Shown: positions 16,547-25,286, numbered from the stretch's first letter. The stretch: DNA of 64,000 bases from Proteiniclasticum sp. (GCF_003514505.1 NZ_DOPX01000008.1:1-64000); one strand, 5' to 3'. Notes: generated from the sequence alone by a model not told the origin. Translations and numbers: made by a program.

Positions 16547-17410
16547 ATGGAAGGGATTATTGTTAAAGGGATTGCAGGATTCTACTATGTGAAAACTGTA
16601 CAGGGAGTTTTAGAATGCAAAGCACGAGGTGTATTCAGAAAAAATAATATTACACCGATGGTTGGAGACCGGGTTTCTGTGGTTTCAACGCCAGAAGGAA
16701 ATGTGGTGGATGAGATCCACGAAAGAACTTCGGAACTTGTTCGGCCTTTTGTGGCCAATGTCAGCCAGGCGTATGTAGTTTTTGCTTTGAGAAATCCAGA
16801 CATCAATTTTGAGCTTTTGAATAAGTTCATCATTTCCTTGGAAAAGAATGGCATTGAACCGGTGCTTGTTTTCAATAAGAGTGATCTTGCCACGGAGAAT
16901 GAGAAGATACAGTTGAAAGAACTGTTCAAAGGAACCGGATACCAAATTCATTTTATCACTGCAAAGGATGGCACGGGTTTGGAGGAGCTCCTCAAGGGGC
17001 TGAAGGATCAGATTACCGTGTTATGCGGTCCATCGGGTGCAGGGAAATCCACACTGCTCAATAAACTGGCAGGATCCGAAAAAATGGAGACGGGTATTAT
17101 TTCCGAGAAAGTGAAAAGAGGAAAACATACTACAAGGCACAGCGAGCTGATTGCTGTCGATGATGCTCTTCTTGTGGATACACCTGGTTTTTCCACCATG
17201 GAGATGACCATGGAAGCGAAGGAGCTGAAGGATTATTTTCCGGAGTTCCATGCCTATGAAGGTCATTGCCGCTTTCAGGGCTGCAACCATGATAAGGAGC
17301 CAGGCTGCAGGGTGAAAGATGAGGTCGGGAAATCAATTTCTGTGGAGAGATATAATTATTATGTCAAATATTATAATGAGCTGTTAGAGGAGAATAAAAG
17401 AAAATGGTAA
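16547..17410 (+). CDS. rsgA: Ribosome small-subunit GTPase RsgA (YloQ)
   Basis: Circularly permuted GTPase checking late 30S maturation. N-terminal OB domain (residues 1-70), then permuted G motifs: NKSDL (G4, about 112), GPSGAGKSTL (G1, about 162-171), a threonine-rich G2 (KHTTRHSEL) and DTPGF (G3, about 207). The C-terminal zinc site CRFQGCNHDKEPGCRV has the usual Cys/Cys/His/Cys ligands. 287 residues. A TATAAT at 16506-16511 may be its -10, though no well-spaced -35 is visible. Its end overlaps rpe by 7 bases. The prkC-rsgA-rpe-thiN order is common in Firmicutes. Confidence 0.95.
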   Translation: MEGIIVKGIAGFYYVKTVQGVLECKARGVFRKNNITPMVGDRVSVVSTPEGNVVDEIHERTSELVRPFVANVSQAYVVFALRNPDINFELLNKFIISLEKNGIEPVLVFNKSDLATENEKIQLKELFKGTGYQIHFITAKDGTGLEELLKGLKDQITVLCGPSGAGKSTLLNKLAGSEKMETGIISEKVKRGKHTTRHSELIAVDDALLVDTPGFSTMEMTMEAKELKDYFPEFHAYEGHCRFQGCNHDKEPGCRVKDEVGKSISVERYNYYVKYYNELLEENKRKW

Positions 17411-18060
17411 AAATTGCCCCATCAATCCTATCTGCTGATTTTGCAAATCTGGGCAGAGATATAAAAAGAACAGACGAAGCAGGAGCTGACTGGATCCACA
17501 TTGATGTGATGGATGGGTCTTATGTTCCGAATATCAGTTTTGGGCTTCCAGTAATCAAAGCAATCCGTCCTTATACTGAAAAGCTTTTTGATGTTCATCT
17601 GATGATTGTCAATCCAAGCAGTTATATAGATGCTTTTGCGGATGCAGGAGCGGACCTCATCAACTTTCACTATGAAGCTGAAGTACATGTGGACCGTGCC
17701 ATTGAGAAGATCAAGTCAAGAGGTCTGAAAGCGGGAATCACGCTAAATCCGGCAACCCCTGTGGATGTGCTGAAACCGGTGCTTCATAAACTGGATCTTG
17801 TGCTTATCATGTCTGTGAATCCTGGGTTTGGTGGCCAGAGCTTTATTCCGTATACCCTGGAAAAGGTAAGGGAACTGAAGAAAATGGCGGAAATCTTGAA
17901 TCCGGAGCTTCTGATTGAAATTGATGGTGGAATTGATGTCCATACAATCAAAATGGCGGTGGAAGCAGGATGTGATGTAGTAGTTGCAGGATCTGCAGTG
18001 TATAAGAATGGAGAGATTGAGAACAATATCAGTGCACTCCGAAGGGCCAGTTATGAGTAA
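17404..18060 (+). CDS. rpe: Ribulose-phosphate 3-epimerase
   Basis: Interconverts ribulose 5-phosphate and xylulose 5-phosphate in the pentose phosphate pathway. TIM-barrel motifs: PSILSADFANLG (residues 5-16), HIDVMDGSYVPNISFG with the metal-binding His/Asp (about 32-47), HLMI (about 66), MSVNPGFGGQSF (about 137-148) and EIDGGI with catalytic Asp (about 173-178). 218 residues, full length. It overlaps rsgA at its start and thiN at its end, so the three are one transcriptional unit. Confidence 0.97.
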   Translation: MVKIAPSILSADFANLGRDIKRTDEAGADWIHIDVMDGSYVPNISFGLPVIKAIRPYTEKLFDVHLMIVNPSSYIDAFADAGADLINFHYEAEVHVDRAIEKIKSRGLKAGITLNPATPVDVLKPVLHKLDLVLIMSVNPGFGGQSFIPYTLEKVRELKKMAEILNPELLIEIDGGIDVHTIKMAVEAGCDVVVAGSAVYKNGEIENNISALRRASYE

Positions 18061-18688
18061 GGCTATTATTGTATCTGGTGGGAAAAAACCGAGCCGGTCA
18101 CTTTTTGACAAGCTTCTCAATGAGAACACATATCTGATAGCGGTGGATAAAGGAGCTGAGTTTTTCCGAGAAGAGAACATTGTCCCGGATCTTCTTGTCG
18201 GGGACTTTGACTCTATTTCGAAGGAAACCCTTTCATTTTTTCAGGATAAGACCATCGTTAAATCCTATGATGAAGAGAAAGACTTCACAGACACGGAAGC
18301 GGCGCTCCATGAGGCGATTATCCTAGGGGTGGATGAGATTGATTTCTTAGGATGTACAGGCAACAGATTGGATCATTTCGCCGGAAATTTAGCCCTGCTG
18401 GACCAGAGTCTTGATAAAGGTGTCAAAGCTTACATGTATGATGATCATAATAAAATCTATCTCATGAAATCTCCGGGAGTCATCGAGAGGGATTTCGGCA
18501 GGTATATCTCTTTTCAGGGGTTTAGAGGCCCTGTAAGGGGGTTTGGTGTAAAAGGGGTAAAGTATCCTTTATGGAACTATGACCTCAAATTCGGCGATCC
18601 TAGAACCATTTCCAATGAGTTTATACAAGATAAGATTTCTGTCACATTTACAGAAGGAGCACTCTTGGTTTTTATGACGGAAGATTAA
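18053..18688 (+). CDS. thiN: Thiamine pyrophosphokinase
   Basis: Transfers pyrophosphate from ATP to thiamine, making the cofactor thiamine diphosphate. Family motifs: VDKGAEFF (about residue 32), PDLLVGDFDSIS (about 46-57), DFTDTEAAL (about 77-85) and GCTGNRLDHFAGNLALL (about 98-114). The ATG at 18053 overlaps the rpe stop (ATGAGTAA); the frame extends further upstream but those codons lie inside rpe. 211 residues. Clustering with rpe makes sense because transketolase, the next pentose phosphate enzyme, needs thiamine diphosphate. Confidence 0.94.
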   Translation: MSKAIIVSGGKKPSRSLFDKLLNENTYLIAVDKGAEFFREENIVPDLLVGDFDSISKETLSFFQDKTIVKSYDEEKDFTDTEAALHEAIILGVDEIDFLGCTGNRLDHFAGNLALLDQSLDKGVKAYMYDDHNKIYLMKSPGVIERDFGRYISFQGFRGPVRGFGVKGVKYPLWNYDLKFGDPRTISNEFIQDKISVTFTEGALLVFMTED

Positions 18689-18692
18689 TAAA

Positions 18693-18737
18693 AAAGGAAG
18701 TATAGAATGTGAAACATCACTTTTCCATACTTCCTTT
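18693..18737. terminator. Terminator downstream of thiN
   Basis: AAAGGAAGTAT/ATACTTCCTTT, 11-bp perfect stem with A and T runs on the flanks; active on the plus strand for thiN and possibly on the minus strand as a second stop for rpmB. Confidence 0.75.
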
Positions 18738-18750
18738 ATTAAATCTGCAT

Positions 18751-18785
18751 AAAAGTAAAATAGCCGACCCCATAAAGGATCAGCT
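18751..18785 (-). terminator. Terminator of rpmB
   Basis: On the minus strand AGCTGATCC pairs with GGGTCGGCT (two G-U pairs) over a 6-nt loop, followed by ATTTTACTTTT. Confidence 0.65.
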
Positions 18786-18801
18786 ACAATTTCTTACTCT
18801 G

Positions 18802-18993
18802 CTATACCGCTCTTTCAACCTTACCTGAACGTAGGCATCTAGTACAAACGTTAACTCTCTGGGGAGTTCCGTTAACAACAGCACGTACTCTTTTTAGGTT
18901 TGGTGCCCATGTTCTCTTAGATTGTCTGTGTGAATGAGAATACTGTACACCAGCAACTACACCTTTATTACAGATATCGCATTTTCTTGCCAT
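18802..18993 (-). CDS. rpmB: 50S ribosomal protein L28
   Basis: Component of the large subunit. 63 residues beginning MARKCDICNKGVVAG; Cys5 and Cys8 with the later pair CTRCLRSG form a zinc-binding C+ version of L28. GGAGGTG (19001-19007 complement) precedes the ATG at 18993; upstream in-frame codons are not used. It is a single-gene unit on the minus strand between two plus-strand operons, with its own promoter and terminator. Confidence 0.97.
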   Translation of the reverse strand: MARKCDICNKGVVAGVQYSHSHRQSKRTWAPNLKRVRAVVNGTPQRVNVCTRCLRSGKVERAV

Positions 18994-19066
18994 TAAAATA
19001 CACCTCCTCCTGAGAGATACTACTCTTCTCAAAAGCTTATATTATTATTTGTTTTGAACAGATACC

Positions 19067-19096
19067 ATTCTATCATAATATACGAAGAGAATGCAA
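19067..19096 (-). promoter_or_regulatory. Promoter of rpmB
   Basis: On the minus strand TTGCAT (19091-19096), 18-base spacer, TAGAAT (19067-19072). Confidence 0.55.
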
Positions 19097-19125
19097 CATA
19101 ATTTTAGACCAAAATTTCTTTATAT

Positions 19126-19240
19126 TGAAGTCTTGATCAAAATATAATATCATTATAGGGATAACACGTGTGCTTATCAAGGCTTTTGCCATAAGCGCAC
19201 GCACTGAAGGTTTACCGGGAGTGCTGAACGTACTGCCTGG
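19126..19240 (+). promoter_or_regulatory. Promoter and structured 5' leader of the Asp23-family gene
   Basis: TTGAAG (19126-19131) and TATCAT 17 bases on are a plausible promoter. The leader then holds two hairpins: a 10-bp stem GTGTGCTTAT/ATAAGCGCAC (19168-19200) with an inner GGC/GCC, and CCGGGAGT/ACTGCCTGG with a bulge (19215-19240), ending just before the ribosome site. Function unknown. Confidence 0.45.
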
Positions 19241-19257
19241 ATTGAGGAGGAAGTTTC

Positions 19258-19605
19258 ATGATTGGATTAACAAATGAACTCGGACATATTTCTTACTCTG
19301 AGGATGTCATCGCCAATGTGGTTGGACTATCTACCATGGAGTGCTATGGAGTTGTCGGTATGGCTGCAAAGAATACCAAAGATGGACTATGGGAACTGAT
19401 TCGCGTTGAGCATCTGAACAAGGGTGTCAAGATCAATGCGAAGAACAATGAGCTGTCCATTGACCTCTTTGTGGTGGTGGAATATGGAACTAAGATTTCT
19501 GTCATTGCCAATAATATTATCCAAAAAGTTCGATACAATGTGGAAAATTATCTAGGACTCAAGGTGAACAGTATTGTTGTAAATATTGAAGGTGTGCGTT
19601 TCTAA
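19258..19605 (+). CDS. Asp23/Gls24 family envelope stress response protein (YloU-like)
   Basis: 115-residue member of the Asp23 family, alpha/beta proteins which in staphylococci and streptococci lie near the membrane and are linked to cell-envelope stress. The family pattern is clear: GHISYSEDVIANVVGLSTMECYGVVGMA at the N-terminus, then a central VDLFVVVEYGTKISVIANNIIQKVRYNVENYLG and a terminal VVNIEGVRF. No signal or membrane span. GAGGAGG lies 7 bases before the ATG. Located, as in many Firmicutes, between rpmB and the fakA (yloV) gene. Confidence 0.93.
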   Translation: MIGLTNELGHISYSEDVIANVVGLSTMECYGVVGMAAKNTKDGLWELIRVEHLNKGVKINAKNNELSIDLFVVVEYGTKISVIANNIIQKVRYNVENYLGLKVNSIVVNIEGVRF

Positions 19606-19645
19606 AATCAAATCTTAAGATTTTTTAAGAAATTACCTTTATAAT

Positions 19646-19723
19646 TTGATTTCAGCAGGCAACCTTTAGTATAATAGCAGATGGTATATTTTATTATAAA
19701 ACCCTAGCAGTAGGGTTTTCTTA
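19646..19723 (+). promoter_or_regulatory. Promoter and attenuator-like hairpin ahead of fakA
   Basis: TTGATT (19646-19651), 18-base spacer and TATAAT (19670-19675) predict a start near 19682. Downstream, AAAACCCTA/TAGGGTTTT (19698-19706, 19711-19719) forms a 9-bp hairpin followed by a T-rich stretch, inside the fakA leader. If the promoter is real this is an attenuator rather than only the end of the previous gene. Confidence 0.5.
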
Positions 19724-19796
19724 TACTTTTAGTAGGATAATGAGAAGTGGCATGGACATAAAGTGTATTGTCCATATTTTGCAGGAGGAATATTAT

Positions 19797-21431
19797 ATGA
19801 AATATAACAAAATTAATGGACAGCATTTTCTGAGCATGGTGATAAATGCATCCATCCGTTTGGAAAATGAAAAAGCATATGTGGATTCATTAAATGTTTT
19901 CCCTGTTCCAGATGGAGATACAGGCACAAATATGTCCATGACCTTTACCGCTGCAGTAGATGAGGTGAGAAATTCCAAATCCACCTCCATAGGCGAAGTC
20001 TCTAAGGTTCTTGCTAAGGGAGCTCTTATGGGGGCTAGAGGAAACTCTGGTGTAATTCTTTCCCAGATTTTCAGAGGAATTGCAAAAGGACTGGAAGGAA
20101 AAGAAGAAGTTAACGCTTATGAGTTTGCCCTCAGCCTTCTTGAAGGGTCAAAGTCAGCGTATCGTGCTGTCATGAGACCTACAGAAGGAACGATTCTGAC
20201 AGTGATCCGCGAAGTAGGGGAAAAGACCACAGAATACCATACAGATGATGTGACTGATCTCATGGAAAAAGTTGTAAGCTTTGCAGATGAATCTCTTGAG
20301 AAGACTCCAGAGCTTCTTCCACAGCTGAAAGCGGCGAATGTTGTAGATTCCGGCGGTATGGGTCTTCTTGTGATCCTGAAAGGGATGTATGAAGCGCTGA
20401 AGAGCGGATTTAAGATGGCAGAGAAAGTGGAGCAGAAATCTTTTGAAGAATATGTTGCTGCAAGAGATACCCACACGGAGATCACCTTCGGATACTGCAC
20501 AGAGTTTATTGTCCTTGCAAAACCGGAGAATGACTCATTTAGAGATTATCTTGAATCCATGGGAGACTCCATTGTGTATGTGGCATTCGACGATATTCTG
20601 AAAGTGCATGTACATACAGACAATCCTGGTCTTGTTCTGGCGGAAGCTGCTAAAATGGGTGAGCTGACAAAGATCAAGATTGAGAATATGAGAGAGCAGC
20701 ATAGGAATCTTCAGGACACATCTGATGTGCATATGGAAGCACCTAAAGCTGAGCCTGTAAAGGAAACAGTGAAGGAAAAGTATGCATTCATTTCTGTATC
20801 CATGGGAGAAGGCATTCGAGAAGTATTTGAAGATCTTGGCGTAAGTTATGTCATTTCTGGTGGCCAGACCATGAATCCTTCCACACAGGATATTGTGAAG
20901 GCTGTGGAAGAGGCCAATGCAGAGCATGTCTTTATTCTGCCGAACAATAAGAACATTATCATGGCAGCAAATCAGGCCAAGGATATTTCCGGTAAAGATG
21001 TCTATGTGATTCCGACAAAGACAATTCCTCAGGGCGTTGCAGCACTGACAGCATTTAATCCGGAAGCAAGCGTAGAGACAAACTACGATGCGCTTCTTGA
21101 AAGCATCAGCACAGTTAAATCAGGTTCCGTGACCTATGCGGTACGTGATACTGAAATTGAAGGCATGGCTGTGAAGCAGGGGGATTACCTGGGACTTCTC
21201 GAAAGTAAAATAAAAGTAGTGAAAAGAGACCTCTATCCTTTGGTGGATGAGCTCATCGATACCATGGTGGATGAGGACAGTTCCTCTATCACACTCTTCT
21301 ATGGTGAAGATGTAAATGAAGAAGAGTTCACACAGTTCCTTTCCGAACTGGAAGAAAAGTATGAAGATCTTGACGTGATGAGTGTAGCTGGAAAACAGCC
21401 TCTTTACTACTTCATCATTGCAGTAGAATAG
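19797..21431 (+). CDS. fakA: Fatty acid kinase catalytic subunit FakA (DAK2/YloV family)
   Basis: ATP-dependent kinase that phosphorylates fatty acids held by a FakB (DegV-family) protein, feeding exogenous acyl chains into phospholipid synthesis. N-terminal DhaL/DAK2 domain with nucleotide/metal motif FPVPDGDTGTNM (about residues 36-47) and GARGNSGVILSQ (about 79-90), central linker, and a C-terminal domain (from about 325) ending in FYGEDVNEEE...PLYYFIIAVE. 544 residues. AGGAGGAA precedes the ATG at 19797; the frame is open to 19740 but has no ribosome site there. No fakB is in the window. The older description as dihydroxyacetone kinase-like rests on the N-terminal fold only. Confidence 0.92.
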   Translation: MKYNKINGQHFLSMVINASIRLENEKAYVDSLNVFPVPDGDTGTNMSMTFTAAVDEVRNSKSTSIGEVSKVLAKGALMGARGNSGVILSQIFRGIAKGLEGKEEVNAYEFALSLLEGSKSAYRAVMRPTEGTILTVIREVGEKTTEYHTDDVTDLMEKVVSFADESLEKTPELLPQLKAANVVDSGGMGLLVILKGMYEALKSGFKMAEKVEQKSFEEYVAARDTHTEITFGYCTEFIVLAKPENDSFRDYLESMGDSIVYVAFDDILKVHVHTDNPGLVLAEAAKMGELTKIKIENMREQHRNLQDTSDVHMEAPKAEPVKETVKEKYAFISVSMGEGIREVFEDLGVSYVISGGQTMNPSTQDIVKAVEEANAEHVFILPNNKNIIMAANQAKDISGKDVYVIPTKTIPQGVAALTAFNPEASVETNYDALLESISTVKSGSVTYAVRDTEIEGMAVKQGDYLGLLESKIKVVKRDLYPLVDELIDTMVDEDSSSITLFYGEDVNEEEFTQFLSELEEKYEDLDVMSVAGKQPLYYFIIAVE

Positions 21432-21439
21432 AAATGAAA

Positions 21440-21464
21440 AGAAGGCGAAGGCCTTCTTTTTTTA
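21440..21464 (+). terminator. Terminator after fakA
   Basis: AGAAGGC/GCCTTCT stem with GAAG loop and seven T; it lies only 17 bases before recG, so recG may depend on read-through or an unseen promoter. Confidence 0.75.
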
Positions 21465-21480
21465 CAAGGAGGAAATACTT

Positions 21481-23499
21481 TTGATCTACGATTCTGTATC
21501 TACCTTGAAAGGGGTTGGAGAAAAAACCAGAGAACAGCTGGAAAATATGGGGATTCACACACTGCTTGATTTGCTCCTCTATTTTCCAAAAGGATATGAT
21601 ACATACAGAAATGCAGATGAGATGTATCTGAACGGAATGGATAAGATCAGAATAGAAGCTGAAGTGACTAAAATCTCCAAACCTTTCCGAACTAGAACAG
21701 GAAAGACCATGGCAACCATTTGGTTCAATACTGAATTTGGTGCATTGAAGGCAACCTATTTTAACATGCCTTACATCACAAGCCAGTATAAGATTGGTGA
21801 AACGTATCAGCTGAAAGGAAAGTTTGAGAAAAAGAACAAGTTTATTGAGTCCGTCAATCCCATTCAGAACCGAGACACAGAAGAGATTGTTCCGGTCTAT
21901 CCATTAGAGGGAAAAGTGACAGGAACTCTTATTAAGAAACTTGTCCGTCAAATTCTTGAAAAAGTGCATATCAATGAGAATTTTCCAGAGGTCGTTCTGA
22001 AGCAAGAAGATCTGATGGATCTTGATTCAGCCGTGCGCAATCTTCATTTTCCCCAAAATGAGGAGCTTTTGTCCAAATCACTGAAACGCATGAAATTTCA
22101 GGAGATGTTTGCCTACTCCCTGAAAATCATGATATCCAGAAGCCGGAGGCAGGAGGAAGAGCGTGGGATTCGTTTTTCAATGAGTCCAAGACTGAAGCTT
22201 CTGAAAGAGTCGATTCCATTTGACATGACCAATGCACAGAATAGAGTGATTCGTGAGATTCTGCTAGACCAGAAAAAATCAGTTCCTATGAACCGTCTGC
22301 TTCAAGGGGATGTTGGTTCCGGTAAAACTATTGTTGCTCTTATTGCACTGTTCAACGTCTTGGAGAATGGATACCAGGCTGCCTTTATGGCTCCTACGGA
22401 GATTCTTGCAAAACAGCATTTTCTGGAAGCGGAAAAACTGCTGTCTCCCTTTGGGGTAGCAGTCCGCCTATTGACCGGATCTACCAAAAAGAAAGCCCGT
22501 GATGAAATTATGGCTCAGCTTAAAGAAGGGAAGCCTCTGCTCATGATTGGCACTCATGCACTTATTGAGGAGAAGGTCCAGTTTGAGAAGCTTGGTATGA
22601 TCATTACAGATGAGCAGCATCGATTCGGTGTCAATCAGAGGGCAAAACTAATTCATAAGAATCAGATGTCAGAGGTCCTTGTGATGAGTGCTACGCCTAT
22701 ACCAAGAACCATGGCGCTGACCATCTATTCTGATCTGGATCTTTCTGTCATTGATGAACTGCCCCGTGGAAGAAAAGAGATTAAAACAGTTCTTATGGAT
22801 CATTCCAAGAGAACTGCCTGTTATAAAAAAGTCCTGGAAGAAGTTCAGAAAGGAAGGCAAGCTTACATTGTGACACCCTTGATTGATCTGGATGAGGAGA
22901 GCGATCTAAATTCAGTGATGGGTCTCTTAGATGAATTGTCGAAGGGACCACTAAAAGGTATCCCAATGGCCTATCTCCATGGTAAAATGACATCAAAAGA
23001 AAAAGAGCAAGTAATGGAGTCTTTTAAGGCTGGAGACATAAAGGTGCTTATTTCCACCACGGTGATAGAGGTGGGAATCAATGTGCCGAATGCCAGCATG
23101 ATGGTTATAGAAAATGCGGAGCGTTTTGGCCTTGCGCAGCTTCATCAGCTTCGTGGCCGAGTGGGAAGGGGAGAGTATCAGTCCTACTGTATAATGATTG
23201 CACAGATGAAAAGCCAGTCCACAAGAGAAAGACTGGAGATCATGGTGAAGAGCAACGACGGATTCTATATCGCTGAAGAGGATTTGAAGCAAAGAGGGAC
23301 AGGTCAGCTTTTTGGTGTTCATCAAAGTGGTCATTCCGGTTTGATGCTTTCTGATCTGGCCAGTGACTATGAACTCTTTCTCAAAGCAAATGCCTATGCC
23401 AAGACCGTATATCTCGGTAGTACAGAAGAAGATCAGCAGATGAAGGAGCAGTTTCTTCATAAACTGTCTCAGAATCTAAATTATATTTGTTTGAATTAA
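21481..23499 (+). CDS. recG: ATP-dependent DNA helicase RecG
   Basis: Branch-migrating helicase for stalled forks and recombination intermediates. N-terminal wedge/OB domain (residues 1-150), Walker A QGDVGSGKT (about 275-283), DEQH box ITDEQHRFG (about 377-385), motif III SATPIPRT, and motif VI QLHQLRGRVGRGEYQSYC (about 549-566), the RecG-type TRG region following. 672 residues, full length. TTG start at 21481 behind AAGGAGGAAA; no in-frame ATG nearby matches RecG N-termini. Confidence 0.96.
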   Translation: MIYDSVSTLKGVGEKTREQLENMGIHTLLDLLLYFPKGYDTYRNADEMYLNGMDKIRIEAEVTKISKPFRTRTGKTMATIWFNTEFGALKATYFNMPYITSQYKIGETYQLKGKFEKKNKFIESVNPIQNRDTEEIVPVYPLEGKVTGTLIKKLVRQILEKVHINENFPEVVLKQEDLMDLDSAVRNLHFPQNEELLSKSLKRMKFQEMFAYSLKIMISRSRRQEEERGIRFSMSPRLKLLKESIPFDMTNAQNRVIREILLDQKKSVPMNRLLQGDVGSGKTIVALIALFNVLENGYQAAFMAPTEILAKQHFLEAEKLLSPFGVAVRLLTGSTKKKARDEIMAQLKEGKPLLMIGTHALIEEKVQFEKLGMIITDEQHRFGVNQRAKLIHKNQMSEVLVMSATPIPRTMALTIYSDLDLSVIDELPRGRKEIKTVLMDHSKRTACYKKVLEEVQKGRQAYIVTPLIDLDEESDLNSVMGLLDELSKGPLKGIPMAYLHGKMTSKEKEQVMESFKAGDIKVLISTTVIEVGINVPNASMMVIENAERFGLAQLHQLRGRVGRGEYQSYCIMIAQMKSQSTRERLEIMVKSNDGFYIAEEDLKQRGTGQLFGVHQSGHSGLMLSDLASDYELFLKANAYAKTVYLGSTEEDQQMKEQFLHKLSQNLNYICLN

Positions 23500-23509
23500 G
23501 GAGCACGAT

Positions 23510-24094
23510 ATGAGAATTATTTCAGGAACTGCCAAAGGCAGAAAAATACTGTCACCTAAAAATGAAGGAAGAATCACGGAAAAGGGGGAGGTCAAGGCAA
23601 CTAGACCGACACTGGATAGAGTGAAGGAATCCATGTTCAATATTTTAGGACATAGGGTGTATAGTGCGGTAGTGCTTGATATGTTTGCGGGAACAGGGAG
23701 TCTTGGGCTTGAATGTGCAAGCAGAGGCGCAAATAAAGTGGTTTTTCTCGAGAGATTTAAAGAAACTTATGATATACTTTTAGAAAATGTGCGCATTTTA
23801 GGATTTGACAGTGTTTCTAAAGTTTATATGAAAGATTCATATGAATTCATAAAAAGTTTAGCTTCTCAAGGAGAAAAATTCGATATAATATTTGTAGACC
23901 CGCCTTATCTGAATCATATGGTGGATAAGGCAGTGAAGATGATTGCAGAGTTTGATTTATTGAATACAGATGGAGTCATTGTCACCAAGTATGACAGAGA
24001 AGAGCCGATCTATCGACCTGAAGAAAAATATGAGCTGGTAGATGAACGCAAGTATGGCAATACCATCATTGCCTTCTATCAGTCTAGAGTTTAA
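23510..24094 (+). CDS. rsmD: 16S rRNA m2G966 methyltransferase RsmD
   Basis: SAM-dependent methyltransferase for guanine 966 of 16S rRNA. Begins MRIISGTAKGRKI, the standard RsmD start; SAM motif VLDMFAGTGSLGLECASRGA (about residues 55-74) and catalytic FVDPPYL (about 129-135). 194 residues. It follows recG by 10 bases and precedes coaD by 10, the conserved recG-rsmD-coaD order. Confidence 0.95.
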   Translation: MRIISGTAKGRKILSPKNEGRITEKGEVKATRPTLDRVKESMFNILGHRVYSAVVLDMFAGTGSLGLECASRGANKVVFLERFKETYDILLENVRILGFDSVSKVYMKDSYEFIKSLASQGEKFDIIFVDPPYLNHMVDKAVKMIAEFDLLNTDGVIVTKYDREEPIYRPEEKYELVDERKYGNTIIAFYQSRV

Positions 24095-24104
24095 GGAGTT
24101 ATAA

Positions 24105-24620
24105 ATGAAAGTAGCTGTATACCCTGGGAGCTTTGACCCTATCACCTTAGGACATATGGATGTAATCCTGAGGTCTGCCGCTGTTTTTGATAAGGTTGTG
24201 GTGGCAGTGCTTAAAAATGTTGACAAGAAAGGATTATTTTCTATCGAAGAAAGAGTTGCGATGATCCGGAAACTCGTTCAGAAGTATGATAATATTGAAG
24301 TAGTGAGTTTCCAGGGGCTTTTGGTTGACTTTATGAAGTCCATCGATGCTCATGTAATTGTAAAAGGACTGAGGGTTGGACTTGATTTCGATTACGAGCT
24401 TCAGATGGCCCATATGAACAGGAGACTTTCTCAAGAAAGAGTGGAAACTGTTTTGATGATGGCAAGCACTGAATACTCCTACATCAGTTCATCATCGGTA
24501 AGAGAGATTCTTCATTTTAAAGGTGATATCAGAGGGTTTGTGCCTGAAGAGATTATAGAGGATATATATCAAAAAGTCGGAATTGTTTTGGAGGGAATGT
24601 GTAATGAAAGAAAATTATGA
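24105..24620 (+). CDS. coaD: Phosphopantetheine adenylyltransferase
   Basis: Fourth step of coenzyme A synthesis: 4'-phosphopantetheine plus ATP gives dephospho-CoA. Nucleotidyltransferase signature YPGSFDPITLGHMDVI with the T/HxGH motif (residues 5-20), VKGLRVGLDFDYELQMAHMNR (about 86-106) and SYISSSSVREI (about 126-136). 171 residues, slightly longer than the usual 160 because of the C-terminal tail, which overlaps the next gene. Confidence 0.96.
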   Translation: MKVAVYPGSFDPITLGHMDVILRSAAVFDKVVVAVLKNVDKKGLFSIEERVAMIRKLVQKYDNIEVVSFQGLLVDFMKSIDAHVIVKGLRVGLDFDYELQMAHMNRRLSQERVETVLMMASTEYSYISSSSVREILHFKGDIRGFVPEEIIEDIYQKVGIVLEGMCNERKL

Positions 24621-25161
24621 GGTGACATCAAGAAGAATTGAGATCACAGGTCTTGTGGAAGTACTCCAGGAAATCATTGAAGATGGTTCTAAAGTGCCAT
24701 TTTCAAAGAAAGTTCTTGTGGATCGAGATGAGGTTGTCAATATTCTGGATGAGATTGTACAGGTCATTCCTGAAGATCTGCGGACTGCCCAATGGGTTCT
24801 TGCTGAAAAAGACCGTATTCTGACCGAAGCCAAGACGGAGTATGAAAGAACAAAAGCTGAAGTGGACCGGATGATGCAGGAAAAAGTGAACAACCATGAC
24901 ATCGTCAAGGAAGCCACAATAAAGGCTCAAGAGATTCTGAACAAGGCTCAGACAGAAGCTAAACTTGTAAAACTATCTGCGCGGGATTATGCTGATTCCC
25001 TGCTTTCAGACTTGGATTCGGAAATCAAAGAGAGAAACCAGCAGATGATGTTGAACTTCAAGAATCTCTTTGAAGGATTCGTACAGGAGTACAACAAGAG
25101 TTTTCATACTACATCTACAACAATCAAAGAAAATATCAAAGAGCTGAGAGAAATGAAATAG
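24604..25161 (+). CDS. Coiled-coil protein of unknown function downstream of coaD
   Basis: 185 residues, charged and helical. A short N-terminal segment (EITGLVEVLQEIIEDGSKVPFSKKVLVDRDEVVNILDEI-like, split as two helices) is followed by a long helix rich in Ala/Glu/Lys (about 60-140) resembling the b/E-type stalk subunits of ATP synthases. Homologues after coaD in Clostridia are often labelled ATPase on that resemblance only; no nucleotide-binding motif is present. The ATG at 24604 overlaps the coaD end by 17 bases. No signal or membrane span. Function not known. Confidence 0.8.
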   Translation: MKENYEVTSRRIEITGLVEVLQEIIEDGSKVPFSKKVLVDRDEVVNILDEIVQVIPEDLRTAQWVLAEKDRILTEAKTEYERTKAEVDRMMQEKVNNHDIVKEATIKAQEILNKAQTEAKLVKLSARDYADSLLSDLDSEIKERNQQMMLNFKNLFEGFVQEYNKSFHTTSTTIKENIKELREMK

Positions 25162-25167
25162 CGCCGG

Positions 25168-25202
25168 AAGCCTCCAGAACCAGTGTTCTGGAGGCTTTGT
25201 TT
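25168..25202 (+). terminator. Terminator of the recG-rsmD-coaD unit
   Basis: Perfect 13-bp stem AAGCCTCCAGAAC/GTTCTGGAGGCTT, 4-nt loop, followed by TGTTTAT. Confidence 0.8.
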
Positions 25203-25286
25203 ATCGGAGCAGGCTGGGATTTTCTTCCAATACTCTTTAGATATTCATGTTTGATTTTAAAATGAAAACAATCAGGCGCTTGAATT

